From Oribacterium sp. oral taxon 078 str. F0262 (lineage in GTDB: Bacteria; Bacillota; Clostridia; Lachnospirales; Lachnospiraceae): a DNA stretch of 64,000 nt. The stretch covers positions 438,499-502,498 of the forward strand of contig NZ_GG729934.1 of assembly GCF_000160135.1 (NCBI RefSeq), in the 5' to 3' direction. Shown here piece after piece: positions 51,878 through 60,828 of this stretch. The notes under the pieces are model-generated. The model did not search any database, had not been told where the DNA came from, and worked only from the letters and a program-made list of their open reading frames with translations. The stretch's first letter is position 1. Each line of letters starts with the position of its first letter. The position numbers were made by a program, and so were the translations under genes.

Positions 51878-51953
51878 CCTTCCTCCCGCAAAACGTATTC
51901 CATGCGGGAATGCGGGCAGTTTCACCCTTAGTACAGGGGATCCGCATCCCGCC

Positions 51954-52886
51954 TTATCCGTATCTTCTCAGCCCGGACTCAATGCAGTCCCAGAAGCGCT
52001 CCACCTGAATGTCCACTGCCACATCCGCTGTGGCCTCCCTGTGCAGATAGCCAAAGTAATCGCAATTGGTTCGCCCATAGGACTGCTCGCTGCGGATATC
52101 AATCTCGACATTCATCGCCTTGGTTTTCAGAATATCCGGATCAATTAGATAGGCGACAGGCACCGGATCGTGGAGCGGTCCCCCCTCCCAGCCGAAAACC
52201 TCCTTCTGCGTCCTGCAAAAGTGTCCCATCAAGTCCACAAAGAGCTTCGATGCCTTATTGCCGATCCTTCCCATGCGCTCCACAATCTCCGGGAAGCACA
52301 AGGCCTTCCTCGTCACATCCAGTCCCGCCATTGTGATCGGCCGCCCGGAGTTGAAACAGACGTATGCTGCTTCCGCATCTGCCGCAATATTGAACTCGGC
52401 CGCCGGAGTGATATTGCCGTTTCCATAGGAGCCTCCCATCAGGACGATCCTCTCGATTTTATCGAGAATTCCGGGATTCATCCGCATCGCCATGGCAAGG
52501 TTTGTCATGGGACCGGTCGTCACCATGGTTACGGCTTCCTCAGAGGATAAAAGCGAACGGATGATGAACGTAACCGCATGCTCCTCTTCCACGGTCCTTT
52601 TGAGCTCCGGAAACACAGGTCCGTCCAGGCCGCTGCTTCCATGAATGTCAGCCGCGTGAATCCTTTTCCTGACCATCGGCTGGCCGCATCCCGCGTAAAC
52701 CGGGATATCCAGCTCCAGATACTGAAGGACATTGAGGGCATTTGGGGAAGTTTTTTCTATCGTCTGATTCCCCGAAACCACCGTGATCCCCAAAATCTCC
52801 AGCTCCGGCGCTCTTCCGGCCAGCATAATGGCTACCGCATCATCATGTCCCGGATCACAGTCCAGAATGATTTTTCTCCTCTTCAT
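51954..52886 (-). CDS. Inosine-uridine-preferring nucleoside hydrolase
   Basis: 310-residue N-ribohydrolase splitting ribonucleosides into base and ribose. The calcium-binding motif ILDCDPGHDDAVAIMLA is at the N-terminus. Further family blocks are VTTGPMTNLAMAM, VLMGGSYGNGNITPAAEFNI and LHDPVPVAYL (last Asp ligand). Base specificity cannot be read safely. It follows the transporter genes and precedes M20, amidotransferase-like and ribokinase genes. That order makes it the enzymatic core of the operon. Confidence 0.93.
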   Translation of the reverse strand: MKRRKIILDCDPGHDDAVAIMLAGRAPELEILGITVVSGNQTIEKTSPNALNVLQYLELDIPVYAGCGQPMVRKRIHAADIHGSSGLDGPVFPELKRTVEEEHAVTFIIRSLLSSEEAVTMVTTGPMTNLAMAMRMNPGILDKIERIVLMGGSYGNGNITPAAEFNIAADAEAAYVCFNSGRPITMAGLDVTRKALCFPEIVERMGRIGNKASKLFVDLMGHFCRTQKEVFGWEGGPLHDPVPVAYLIDPDILKTKAMNVEIDIRSEQSYGRTNCDYFGYLHREATADVAVDIQVERFWDCIESGLRRYG

Positions 52887-53016
52887 AAATCTCTCCGATC
52901 TTTTCGCTTGTTTTCTGTACTGCGTAAAATATTCTCCGGCTGATCTCTGTCCTTAAAGCCGGAGTCTCTGCCGAAAATTCATACATCCCTCCTCCGCCTG
53001 AGCTCTAATGACGATC

Positions 53017-53976
53017 CTATGCCTTCCCGGCATCTGTTCTCATGGCAGGGAGCAGGGCGGATTCTCTCCTCCTTATCGTTTTTCTCTTTACGATAAGGGA
53101 AAGCGACAAAATGAGAATCGTGACCAGATACGGCATCATCAGCACAAACTGCGCGGGAAAGCCATAGGCCTGCAGTCTGGCCCCGACGGAATCCGAAAAG
53201 CCGAATAAGAGACAGCCTACGGAGGTCAGAATCGGATTCGCCCCGCCGAAATACATCGCGGCGACTCCCATGAATCCTCGATTATTCGTCATATTTTCGA
53301 CAAACTGCGAGCTGTAGCCAAGGGAAAGATGTGCTCCCGCCAGTCCTCCGATGAGGCCGGAAATCAGCATCGCCTGGTAGCGGACCGTATCGACGGGAAT
53401 TCCGGCGGTCCGGGCGGCATCCGGAAATTTCCCGACGGCCCGGAGGCGCAGTCCCCAAACCGTCTTATAAAACAGAAATTCCAGAAAAAGCACGAGAAAA
53501 AGCACCAGCCATTCCGTGAGGCAGCAGTCATTCCATAAGTCCCCCAGGATCGGCACATGCTCGAGAAAAGCAAAATGCAGCCTTGGAATGACGGAAAGAC
53601 CCGGATCGGAAAAGCTTCCGCTCGTCTTGAAAATTGCCTGCAGCAGAAATTTACTGATTGCAATGGCAAAAAGATTCACCCCCATCCCGATTGCGCAGAT
53701 TTCCGAGTGATACTTGATGTGTCCTACAGCCATGATCAGCGAGATCAGAGCCCCGCTCAGCATTGCCGCGAATACCCCAAGAATCCATGTTCCCGTGAAA
53801 AAGCTGACTGTCACTGCCGTAAACGCGCCGACGAGCATGATTCCCTCTGTGCCGATATTCAGGATATTGGCCTGCTGCGTGATTGCCGCACATAAGGCCG
53901 CGTAGATGATCGGCGCGGAGGCCCGGAATGTAGCATAGATCAGCGACAGATTAAATATTTTCCCTGAATTTCCCAT
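53017..53976 (-). CDS. Nucleoside ABC transporter permease (NupQ-like)
   Basis: 319 residues with about eight to nine hydrophobic segments. The block TQQANILNIGTEGIMLVGAF is the signature of the BmpC/YufQ branch of the BPD-transport-2 permeases. GVAAMYFGGANPILTSVG and the preceding NNRGFMGVA loop occur near the C-terminal part. It forms the membrane channel with the upstream permease; their stop and start codons overlap by one base. Confidence 0.88.
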   Translation of the reverse strand: MGNSGKIFNLSLIYATFRASAPIIYAALCAAITQQANILNIGTEGIMLVGAFTAVTVSFFTGTWILGVFAAMLSGALISLIMAVGHIKYHSEICAIGMGVNLFAIAISKFLLQAIFKTSGSFSDPGLSVIPRLHFAFLEHVPILGDLWNDCCLTEWLVLFLVLFLEFLFYKTVWGLRLRAVGKFPDAARTAGIPVDTVRYQAMLISGLIGGLAGAHLSLGYSSQFVENMTNNRGFMGVAAMYFGGANPILTSVGCLLFGFSDSVGARLQAYGFPAQFVLMMPYLVTILILSLSLIVKRKTIRRRESALLPAMRTDAGKA

Positions 53977-55034
53977 TAGCTTCCTCCCTCTTCCTCCGCC
54001 CCGGAAGGAAGACTGAGCGCCTCCCTCTTTTTTCCTTTGCGCCGTTCCAGGACAAAATCCATTGTGGCGACAATGATGAATACCGCAGATACCGTATCCA
54101 CTATGGACTTCGGAACATTCGTGGCCTGCTGCATCGCCATGGCTCCGGCTTTTAAAACGGAGAGAAAAAAGGCGATAAATGGCGTGAAGAAAACATTGGA
54201 TTTCACAATTAAGGCGGCGAGCATGCCGTTGATTCCCAGGTCCTTTGCGAAATTATCCAGATAATAGCCATGTACCCCCAGGACCTCGATGCAGCCCGCG
54301 ATCCCGCCGAGCATCCCCGAGAGAAGCATGCAGGATATGAATACGCGTTTGGAAGAGGTCCCTGTGTAATCCGCATTCATTGGATTTGTCCCCACCATTT
54401 TGATTTTATACCCCCATTTGCTTTTACAGAGCATAAGGATAATCAGAATGACCAGAAAAATTGCGATAAAGATTCCCGCATTGGCTGAAGACGGCTTTAT
54501 GATTTTGGGCAGGGTCACCAGTACGGGCGCTGACTGAGGAATCGCGGATCCCGCGCTCATCGGTCCACTCACGAGATACGAAGCGATATAGACTGCCACC
54601 GTATTCATCAAAATCGTCACACAGACCTCCGATACATTGTAGTACACCTTTAATACCGCCGGAATCAGCGCCCATAGTCCCGATACGATCACAGCCCCCA
54701 AAAAGCATGCGGCATAGAGAAGAGACACCGGGAGAAAGCCCCAGTTAATTCCGATATACGCCGCGGTAATTCCCCCGAGAATTACCTCTCCCTCCACTCC
54801 GACATTGAACGCCCCCGCCTTCGCCGCAAGCGCAAAGGCCGTAGAGGTCAGAAGAAGCGGCGTAAAGCCCGCTATCACGGTCCCAAGCCCCAGCCTCGTC
54901 CCGAAGGCGCCTCTCAGCAAAGCGGCATAGGCCAGTATCGGATTTTCTCCAATAAGAAGGATGAATAATGCGCCGATTCCCAGGGCCATCGCGAGAATGA
55001 GCAAAATCCTGAATACAGCCCTATATGCGTTCAT
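53976..55034 (-). CDS. Nucleoside ABC transporter permease (NupP-like)
   Basis: 352 residues, about nine hydrophobic segments. The block LAAKAGAFNVGVEGEVILGG corresponds to the conserved region of the BPD-transport-2 family. GLWALIPAVLKVYYNVSEV and TNPMNADYTGTSSKRV follow. Its first 14 bp overlap the end of the ATPase gene. It partners the NupQ-like permease. Confidence 0.88.
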   Translation of the reverse strand: MNAYRAVFRILLILAMALGIGALFILLIGENPILAYAALLRGAFGTRLGLGTVIAGFTPLLLTSTAFALAAKAGAFNVGVEGEVILGGITAAYIGINWGFLPVSLLYAACFLGAVIVSGLWALIPAVLKVYYNVSEVCVTILMNTVAVYIASYLVSGPMSAGSAIPQSAPVLVTLPKIIKPSSANAGIFIAIFLVILIILMLCKSKWGYKIKMVGTNPMNADYTGTSSKRVFISCMLLSGMLGGIAGCIEVLGVHGYYLDNFAKDLGINGMLAALIVKSNVFFTPFIAFFLSVLKAGAMAMQQATNVPKSIVDTVSAVFIIVATMDFVLERRKGKKREALSLPSGAEEEGGS

Positions 55035-56562
55035 ATTTTCTTTCCTCTTTCCCGCCTCCCATCATAAGGAGCCCCAGATTATTTTCGTTCGCATCCGATA
55101 CCGGCATTTCCCCGGTGATTCTGCCCTCATGGATCACGATAATACGGTCGGAAAGAGAGAGAATTTCCTCCAGCTCCGCCGAGACCAGCAGGATCCCGCT
55201 CCCCTCTCTTCTGGCTTTCTCCAAAGCGGCCCTTATGGATTCTATCGCCCCGATATCCACTCCTCTTGTGGGCTGTGCCGCTATCAAAACCTTCTTTTTC
55301 AGAGACAGCTCTCTCGCGACCACCAGCTTCTGCGCATTCCCGCCGGAAAGCGCTGCGCTTGGCCCCTTGCAGTTGTTCGGGCGGATGTCAAAGCTTCTGA
55401 TCAGCTCTTCACCATGGCGTTCCATCGCCCTTTGGTTCAGATAAGGCCCCTTCGAATACGGCGCCTGATCGATTTCTACGGAAAGCAGATTTTCCAGGAC
55501 GTTCATGCTGCGGTTTAATCCTCTGACATTTCTGTCTTCCGGAATGTGAGAAAGCCCCAGCTTTCTGATCCTCTTCGGCGTCTGATTCGCGATATCAATG
55601 CCGTCTAAAAGGATCCTTCCCCTCTCAACCCTCCTTAAGCCCGTAATTGCCTCAATCAGCTCCGACTGTCCGTTTCCGTCGATCCCCGCGAGGCCGAGGA
55701 TCTCGCCCTCCCGGAGGGAAAATGACATTCCGCGAATCTTCGAGCTCTCCTTTGCGCTGGGAACCCAGACATCGCAAAGCTCCAGCACCACCTCTCCAGG
55801 CACGCCTCTTTTCCCTCCTCCGCTCAAAAAGACCTCTCTCCCGATCATATGCTTCGTGAGCTCCAGCGGGGAGGTCTCCTCCTTATTCATGCTTCCGCGG
55901 AATACCCCCTGCCGCATGACAGAAATTCTGTCGGAAATATCCATGACCTCATTCAGCTTATGGGAGATAAAGACCAGAGACTTCCCCTCTTTTTTGAGAT
56001 TTCTCATAATCTCGAAAAGCTTCTGCGTCTCCTGTGGCGTAAGGACCGCCGTGGGCTCATCCAATATGATAATCTCCGCTCCCCTCATCAGAGTCTTTAT
56101 GATCTCAACGCGCTGTGCCTCCCCTACGGAAATCTGTCCCACCTTTTTGTCCAGCGGAAGCTCCAGATGGTAGAGCTCAATGTACTTCCGGATCTCCTTC
56201 TCTGCCTTTGCGAAGTCGATCTTCAGACCTTTTTTAGGCTCAAAGCCAAGAATAATGTTTTCCAAAACGCTAAGCTCATTGACCAGCATGAATTCCTGGT
56301 GCACCATGCCGATTCCATGCTCGATCGCGATGCCGGGATTTAATCTCAGCATCCTTTCGCCCTTGATGAAGATTTCCCCTTTGTCGATCGGATACATCCC
56401 ATAGAGGAGCTTCATCATGGTAGATTTTCCGGCGCCATTTTCTCCGATTAAAGAATGGATCTCTCCCTTTTTCAGATTGAAGCTACCATCTTTGACCGCG
56501 CAGACCTCAGCGAATGATTTGGACACCGAAAGCATCTCAACGACATATTCTTCCTTCACCAT
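55021..56562 (-). CDS. Nucleoside ABC transporter ATPase with two ABC domains (NupO-like)
   Basis: 513 residues. The first ABC domain has Walker A GENGAGKSTMMKLLYG, signature ISVGEAQRVEIIK and Walker B IIILDEPTAVLTP. The second has the relaxed Walker A GIDGNGQSELIEA and signature ALSGGNAQKLVVARE. This tandem layout, with a degenerate second P-loop, is typical of ribose/nucleoside (Mgl/Nup) ATPases. It follows the BMP lipoprotein gene by 83 bp. Confidence 0.93.
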   Translation of the reverse strand: MVKEEYVVEMLSVSKSFAEVCAVKDGSFNLKKGEIHSLIGENGAGKSTMMKLLYGMYPIDKGEIFIKGERMLRLNPGIAIEHGIGMVHQEFMLVNELSVLENIILGFEPKKGLKIDFAKAEKEIRKYIELYHLELPLDKKVGQISVGEAQRVEIIKTLMRGAEIIILDEPTAVLTPQETQKLFEIMRNLKKEGKSLVFISHKLNEVMDISDRISVMRQGVFRGSMNKEETSPLELTKHMIGREVFLSGGGKRGVPGEVVLELCDVWVPSAKESSKIRGMSFSLREGEILGLAGIDGNGQSELIEAITGLRRVERGRILLDGIDIANQTPKRIRKLGLSHIPEDRNVRGLNRSMNVLENLLSVEIDQAPYSKGPYLNQRAMERHGEELIRSFDIRPNNCKGPSAALSGGNAQKLVVARELSLKKKVLIAAQPTRGVDIGAIESIRAALEKARREGSGILLVSAELEEILSLSDRIIVIHEGRITGEMPVSDANENNLGLLMMGGGKEERKYERI

Positions 56563-56594
56563 CGCCTCCCAAAACCCGATTTTGGATCGAAGGA

Positions 56595-56623
56595 ATGTGA
56601 AGTCCTCTTTCCGGGCTTCACAT
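56595..56623 (-). other. Intercistronic hairpin between BMP and ATPase genes
   Basis: ATGTGAAG and CTTCACAT form an 8-bp stem around 13 nt. No T-run follows. Such stems after binding-protein genes often protect the upstream message and lower downstream expression. Confidence 0.45.
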
Positions 56624-56645
56624 CCTCTCTTCTTTACTGCAGGCT

Positions 56646-57752
56646 TTAGGCTTCCGGCCCGAAGCCCTCGTAATTTTTAACCTCTATTTCTCCAGAGGCA
56701 ATCTTCTTCTCCAGCTCTTCACACTTGTCCACGATATCCTGGGGGAATTTCTCCCCAAGCGCTTTCTTCATCACGGAAAAATCCGTCAGACTGACTCCTC
56801 CCTCTGCAAGCGTCAGATACTGTGTCGTCCCTCCGCGGAAGCTTCCGTCTGCGGCCGCCTGAATGATAAGATAGCAGGCATTGTCCACCCTCTTTACCAT
56901 AGAGGTCAGTACAGAGCCCGGCTGATCCGCGTCCTGATTCAGATCCACGCCGATGGCATATTCCCCGGCCTCCTTCGCCGCTTCCAGGACTCCGGTTCCC
57001 GTTCCGGACGCGACATTCATGACAATGTCAGCCCCCTGCTCATATTGGGCCAGCGTCAGCTCCTTTCCCTTCAGAGGGTCCGACCAAGACCCCGCAAAAG
57101 ACTGAAGGATGGAGATATCGGGGGCAATATACTTTGCGCCCTGTTCATAGCCGACATAAAAATCATGCAGGACAGGGATATCCATCCCTCCTACCCAGCC
57201 TATGATATGCTCCGGGTTTACTCCCTTGATCTCTGTCTTCTGGGTGAACATCGCCGCAGCCGCCCCCGCCAGAAAGGATCCCTGATTCTGTGCGAAGCTG
57301 ATAGATTCCACATTGGGGAGATCCACCTTTGTATCGATGATCGCGAATTTGATCTTCGGATAATCAGGAGCATGCTTTGCAATATAATCCGCCATATTGG
57401 AGGAGCTTCCGATCACCAGATCATAGCCCCCTTCACAAGCGGAAAGCAGATTCGCCTCCCATTCCTGCGCGCTAGTCCCCTCCAGAGACTTTAATTCAAT
57501 GCCAAAATCCGAAACGGCCTTCTGCGCTCCGGCATTGCAGGAATCATTGTAGGATTTATCTCCCAGATTCCCCGTATAAACAATGCAGACTCTGAGCTTT
57601 TCCTTTTTTTCGTCCCCTTCCGGCTCCGCACTTTTTGCAGAGCTTCCCTTTTCCTCCGCCTTTTGAGATGCCGCCTCATTGGCCGAAGGGCCGCAGGCTC
57701 CGAGCATCAGGATGACGGCCATGGCAAGCAAGATACCGATCGCTCTCTTCAT
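56646..57752 (-). CDS. BMP-family nucleoside-binding lipoprotein
   Basis: 368 residues. The signal MKRAIGILLAMAVILMLGAC has its lipobox Cys at residue 20, followed by a Lys/Glu/Ser linker. The BMP domain starts VCIVYTGNLGDKSYNDSCNA and includes DLVIGSSSNMADYIA, IGWVGGMDIPVLHDF and AIGVDLNQDADQPGSVLTSM, the purine-nucleoside-binding family pattern. It delivers nucleosides to the NupOPQ-like importer. AAGGAGG precedes the ATG. First gene of the leftward operon. Confidence 0.93.
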   Translation of the reverse strand: MKRAIGILLAMAVILMLGACGPSANEAASQKAEEKGSSAKSAEPEGDEKKEKLRVCIVYTGNLGDKSYNDSCNAGAQKAVSDFGIELKSLEGTSAQEWEANLLSACEGGYDLVIGSSSNMADYIAKHAPDYPKIKFAIIDTKVDLPNVESISFAQNQGSFLAGAAAAMFTQKTEIKGVNPEHIIGWVGGMDIPVLHDFYVGYEQGAKYIAPDISILQSFAGSWSDPLKGKELTLAQYEQGADIVMNVASGTGTGVLEAAKEAGEYAIGVDLNQDADQPGSVLTSMVKRVDNACYLIIQAAADGSFRGGTTQYLTLAEGGVSLTDFSVMKKALGEKFPQDIVDKCEELEKKIASGEIEVKNYEGFGPEA

Positions 57753-57782
57753 TTTTCCTCCTTTTCTTTTTCATTTCACACG

Positions 57783-57800
57783 TAGGAAAATAGTTTCCTA
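57783..57800. promoter_or_regulatory. Palindromic operator in the leader of the nucleoside operon
   Basis: TAGGAAA-ATAG-TTTCCTA has perfect 7-bp arms. It lies about 13-30 bp past the predicted transcription start, a usual place for a repressor roadblock. The LacI-ribokinase fusion at 61196 is the nearest candidate binder. Confidence 0.6.
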
Positions 57801-57819
57801 TATCATTTTCTTAATCTCT

Positions 57820-57848
57820 AAGATAGACGATAAGTCCTCCTCTGTCAA
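57820..57848 (-). promoter_or_regulatory. Promoter of the BMP/nucleoside operon
   Basis: Minus-strand TTGACA (57848-57843) and TATCTT (57825-57820) are 17 bp apart. The -35 is perfect. Confidence 0.75.
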
Positions 57849-58123
57849 GAGCGAATTTTGTGAATAATACCCTGTAAGCGCGATATATCTCCCTATTCTT
57901 ATGAGCATAATTATGAATATATGTTTTATTATAAGCTCACAACTATCTTATAATTCATTCTTGCAAGTTTATGCTTGTTTGTTTTAGTCGCTAATGCTAT
58001 GTTAATTATATTAGTCTCCGTCAGACGCCGGAAGGGCCGCCGTAATTCTACGCGCAGCATCCCGGCGGGGATATTTCAGTAAAATGATTCAGATCTTGGG
58101 AACTATTCTTCGGGAGGCATAGC

Positions 58124-58834
58124 ATGAAAGATGTAAGCGAAGTCCAATCGGTCTCCAATCTGCCGATCATATGGGTTTTATGTGCCGCCACGGTTCTGAT
58201 TTCCGTACTTCAGACCACGCTTTATGTCAGGAAATGTCTTTCAATATCGAAAAAATCGCAGCTGGACCCTTCCCTCTCCAGGCAGGCCTTCCGAATCGGC
58301 ATGATTTCGGCCATCGGACCTGCGCTCGGAGTCTTTATCGTCATGGTAGGACTGATGGCTTCCATCGGAGGTCCCATGGCCTGGCTCAGACTTTCCATTA
58401 TCGGCGCTGCCCCGACGGAGCTCTCCGCCGCAAGGATCGGAGCGGAGGCCTATGGCGCGGAGCTCGGTTCCGACAAATATACTCTCACAGCTCTTGCGGT
58501 TTCCTGGTTCACCATGGCCCTCAACGGAGCGGGCTGGCTTCTTTTCACGGGCATTGCGACCCCTTCCCTTGAAATCCTGCGAAACAAGGTCTCCGGAGGG
58601 GACGCAAAGTGGCTTGTCATTTTGAGCGGGGCCTGTTCTCTGGGGATCTTCGGCTATCTGAATTCCGGCGATATCCTTAAGGGCTGGGGAAACAGAACCG
58701 CGGTTATCGTCGGTGCTCTCGCCATGATTTTCCTCGTAAAAACCGTATGCAAAAAGTTCCCGAAGCTGATGGAGTATTCCCTCGGAATCGCGATGCTCAT
58801 CGGAATCGCCGCCGCGATATTGGTGGAGCCCTGA
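58124..58834 (+). CDS. Multi-spanning membrane protein (DUF5058-like), possible transporter subunit
   Basis: 236 residues, about six hydrophobic segments. The first starts near residue 13. A long conserved-looking block, SAIGPALGVFIVMVGLMASI, is followed by GGPMAWLRLSIIGAAPTELS. The overall pattern resembles the DUF5058 family, assigned here from memory, so with reserve. No known transporter motif is seen. CGGGAGG precedes the ATG. It is followed 88 bp later by a second membrane protein and then an M20D amidohydrolase, suggesting import of that enzyme's substrate. Confidence 0.7.
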   Translation: MKDVSEVQSVSNLPIIWVLCAATVLISVLQTTLYVRKCLSISKKSQLDPSLSRQAFRIGMISAIGPALGVFIVMVGLMASIGGPMAWLRLSIIGAAPTELSAARIGAEAYGAELGSDKYTLTALAVSWFTMALNGAGWLLFTGIATPSLEILRNKVSGGDAKWLVILSGACSLGIFGYLNSGDILKGWGNRTAVIVGALAMIFLVKTVCKKFPKLMEYSLGIAMLIGIAAAILVEP

Positions 58835-58922
58835 GGGATAAGCGGAGTTCCGAAATCCCGCAGTTTCATATGCAGCAGCTGTCATGGAAATTTTCCGCGC
58901 TTTTCGGAGAAAGGAGAAGACT

Positions 58923-59591
58923 GTGAAGGAAGAGGAGCTGATGAAGGAATGGAAAAGCTCTTCCATTCGCATAGGCAGTCCCACAAATATCATGGCTGCC
59001 TTGACTGCCTTTATCCCCGTAATCTGGCTGTGCAGCAGCCATAATTGCTGGCCTCCGCTGCAGACCGTCCTGACCGCATGGGGAATGGTGGCCGCATCCT
59101 TCGGTGCCTTTTATTTCGTGGAGCCGATATCCTACTACGCCGCGCTGGGGATGACCGGAACCTATCTGAGCTTTTTATCGGGAAACATCGGAAATATGCG
59201 TGTCCCCTGTGCCGCCTTGGCCCTGGACACAACGGGTTCCAAGCCGGGGACTCTGCAGGCGGAGCTCGTTTCCACCATGGCTATCTGCGGCTCCATCATC
59301 ACCAATCTGATCGCCACCAGCTCGGCGGTACTGATCGGCTCCGCCGTCTTATCCGTGCTCCCGGCGATCGTCGTAGACGGACTCACAAAATATGCGAGCT
59401 CCGCAATCTTTGGGGCAACCTTCGGAAACTTCGCCATAAAGTATCCAAAGCTTGCCGTCTTTGCTCTGCTGATCCCGGTCCTGCTCAAACGCTTCACATC
59501 CTTCCCTCCTGCCTTTGTCATCGCATTTTCAGTCTTTGGCACTCTCCTGATCGCGAGAATCTTTTATAAAAACAAGTGGATAAGCTCATAA
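58923..59591 (+). CDS. Multi-spanning membrane protein of unknown function
   Basis: 222 residues, about six to seven hydrophobic segments, with a short charged N-terminus. Segments include MVAASFGAFYFVEPISYYAA, LSFLSGNIGNMRVPCAA and SAIFGATFGNFAIKYPKLAV; small residues and Asn within helices are frequent. I do not recognise the family. GTG at 58923 is chosen as start because AAAGGAGA lies 7 nt upstream; an ATG at 58941 is possible. It probably acts with the DUF5058-like neighbour as a two-part membrane complex. Confidence 0.7.
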   Translation: MKEEELMKEWKSSSIRIGSPTNIMAALTAFIPVIWLCSSHNCWPPLQTVLTAWGMVAASFGAFYFVEPISYYAALGMTGTYLSFLSGNIGNMRVPCAALALDTTGSKPGTLQAELVSTMAICGSIITNLIATSSAVLIGSAVLSVLPAIVVDGLTKYASSAIFGATFGNFAIKYPKLAVFALLIPVLLKRFTSFPPAFVIAFSVFGTLLIARIFYKNKWISS

Positions 59592-59617
59592 CGCCATGCC
59601 GATAAGGAGGATTTATC

Positions 59618-60799
59618 ATGTGGGAAAAATGTAAAGAACTGCAGGACAAGCTGCTTCGCATGCGGCGGGATCTCCACCAGATTCCGGAGCTTGGCGGAGA
59701 TCTCCCGAAGACCCGCGCTTATCTGGAAGAGCGGCTTCAGGAGATGGGGATTCCCTTCGAGGAAAACAGCTTTGACAGCGGTCTGATCGCGACGATACAG
59801 GGTTTTAAGGATGGTCCTGTCCTCGCTCTCCGCGCGGATATGGATGCTCTTCCGATCACGGAAGAAAATGAGGTGGATTACATCTCCAGGCATAAGGGCT
59901 GCATGCATGCCTGCGGCCATGATACCCATATGGCGATGCTGCTGGGAGCCGCGGAGCTCCTTTTCAAAAACAGGGATCGGATCCCCGGCAGTATCCGCCT
60001 TTTGTTTCAGACGGATGAGGAGGGCGCTCAAGGGGCCAGAAGGATGGTCGATCATGGCTGCATGGACGGCGTGAGCGCAGTCTTCGGGACCCATATCGGG
60101 ACCATTCTTTCGAAGGAAATCCCCGCCGGGACGGTGATATGTACGCCCGGCTGCTGCATGGCCTCCTTTGACAAGTTTATAGTGCGGATCCATGGCTCCG
60201 GCTGCCACGGTTCAACCCCGGAAAAGGGAGTCGATCCCATCAATATAGGAGCACATCTCATCCTCTCCCTGCAGGAGATCCTTGCGAGAGAAATCCCCGC
60301 GGTAAAGCCTGCGGTCCTGACCGTCGGACATGTGGAGGCCGGGAAGACCTATAATGTCATACCAACGGAATTTCTTCTGGAGGGCACGATCCGGACCCTG
60401 GACAAGGAAACCCGCGATTTCCTCGCAAAAAGGATTCAGGAGATCTCTTCTCAGACCGCGGCGCTCTTCCGCGGAAGCGCAGAAGTGCAGATGATCTGGG
60501 GAGCGCCCCCTGTGGTCAACGATCCCGCCATGGCAATGCTGGTCGCCGACTGCGCGCGGGAAGTCGTCGGAGCGGAGAAGACGATAGACCATGTGGATGC
60601 GCCGAACATGGGGGGAGAGGACTTCGCCTATTATCTGGAGAAGGCTCCCGGAGCCTTTATCTTCCTAAGCTCCTCCAATAAAGAAAAAGGAAGCGATGTC
60701 TCCCATCATAACCCCAGGTTTAACGTCGACGAGGATGTCCTCTGGATCGGATCCGCTCTCTTTGTGAAAATTGTCGAGAAATACTTTCACATAGAATAG
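59618..60799 (+). CDS. M20D amidohydrolase (HipO/AbgB-like)
   Basis: 393-residue zinc/manganese amidohydrolase. Motifs: RRDLHQIPELGG, ALRADMDALPI, CMHACGHDTHMAMLLGAA (Cys and His ligands typical of M20D), LLFQTDEEGAQGARRM (catalytic Glu), and SHHNPRFNVDED (last His). The family cleaves N-acyl or aminoacyl amides; the substrate is unknown. AAGGAGG precedes the ATG. It lies 26 bp after the membrane protein gene and is clearly in the same unit. Confidence 0.9.
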   Translation: MWEKCKELQDKLLRMRRDLHQIPELGGDLPKTRAYLEERLQEMGIPFEENSFDSGLIATIQGFKDGPVLALRADMDALPITEENEVDYISRHKGCMHACGHDTHMAMLLGAAELLFKNRDRIPGSIRLLFQTDEEGAQGARRMVDHGCMDGVSAVFGTHIGTILSKEIPAGTVICTPGCCMASFDKFIVRIHGSGCHGSTPEKGVDPINIGAHLILSLQEILAREIPAVKPAVLTVGHVEAGKTYNVIPTEFLLEGTIRTLDKETRDFLAKRIQEISSQTAALFRGSAEVQMIWGAPPVVNDPAMAMLVADCAREVVGAEKTIDHVDAPNMGGEDFAYYLEKAPGAFIFLSSSNKEKGSDVSHHNPRFNVDEDVLWIGSALFVKIVEKYFHIE

Positions 60800-60828
60800 C
60801 GGCGCAGCAGGCAGAAAGGCAGGCTCCT

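Larger units (their letters stand above)
57753..58123. other. Divergent control region of the nucleoside locus
   Basis: AT-rich for this genome. It holds a strong leftward promoter with a downstream palindrome and a possible weak rightward promoter (TTGTTT-17-TATGTT, near 57970-58005). A GC-rich inverted repeat (CGCCGG..CCGGCG, near 58025-58070) lies in the rightward leader, and an operator-like sequence overlaps the rightward ribosome site. Confidence 0.5.
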
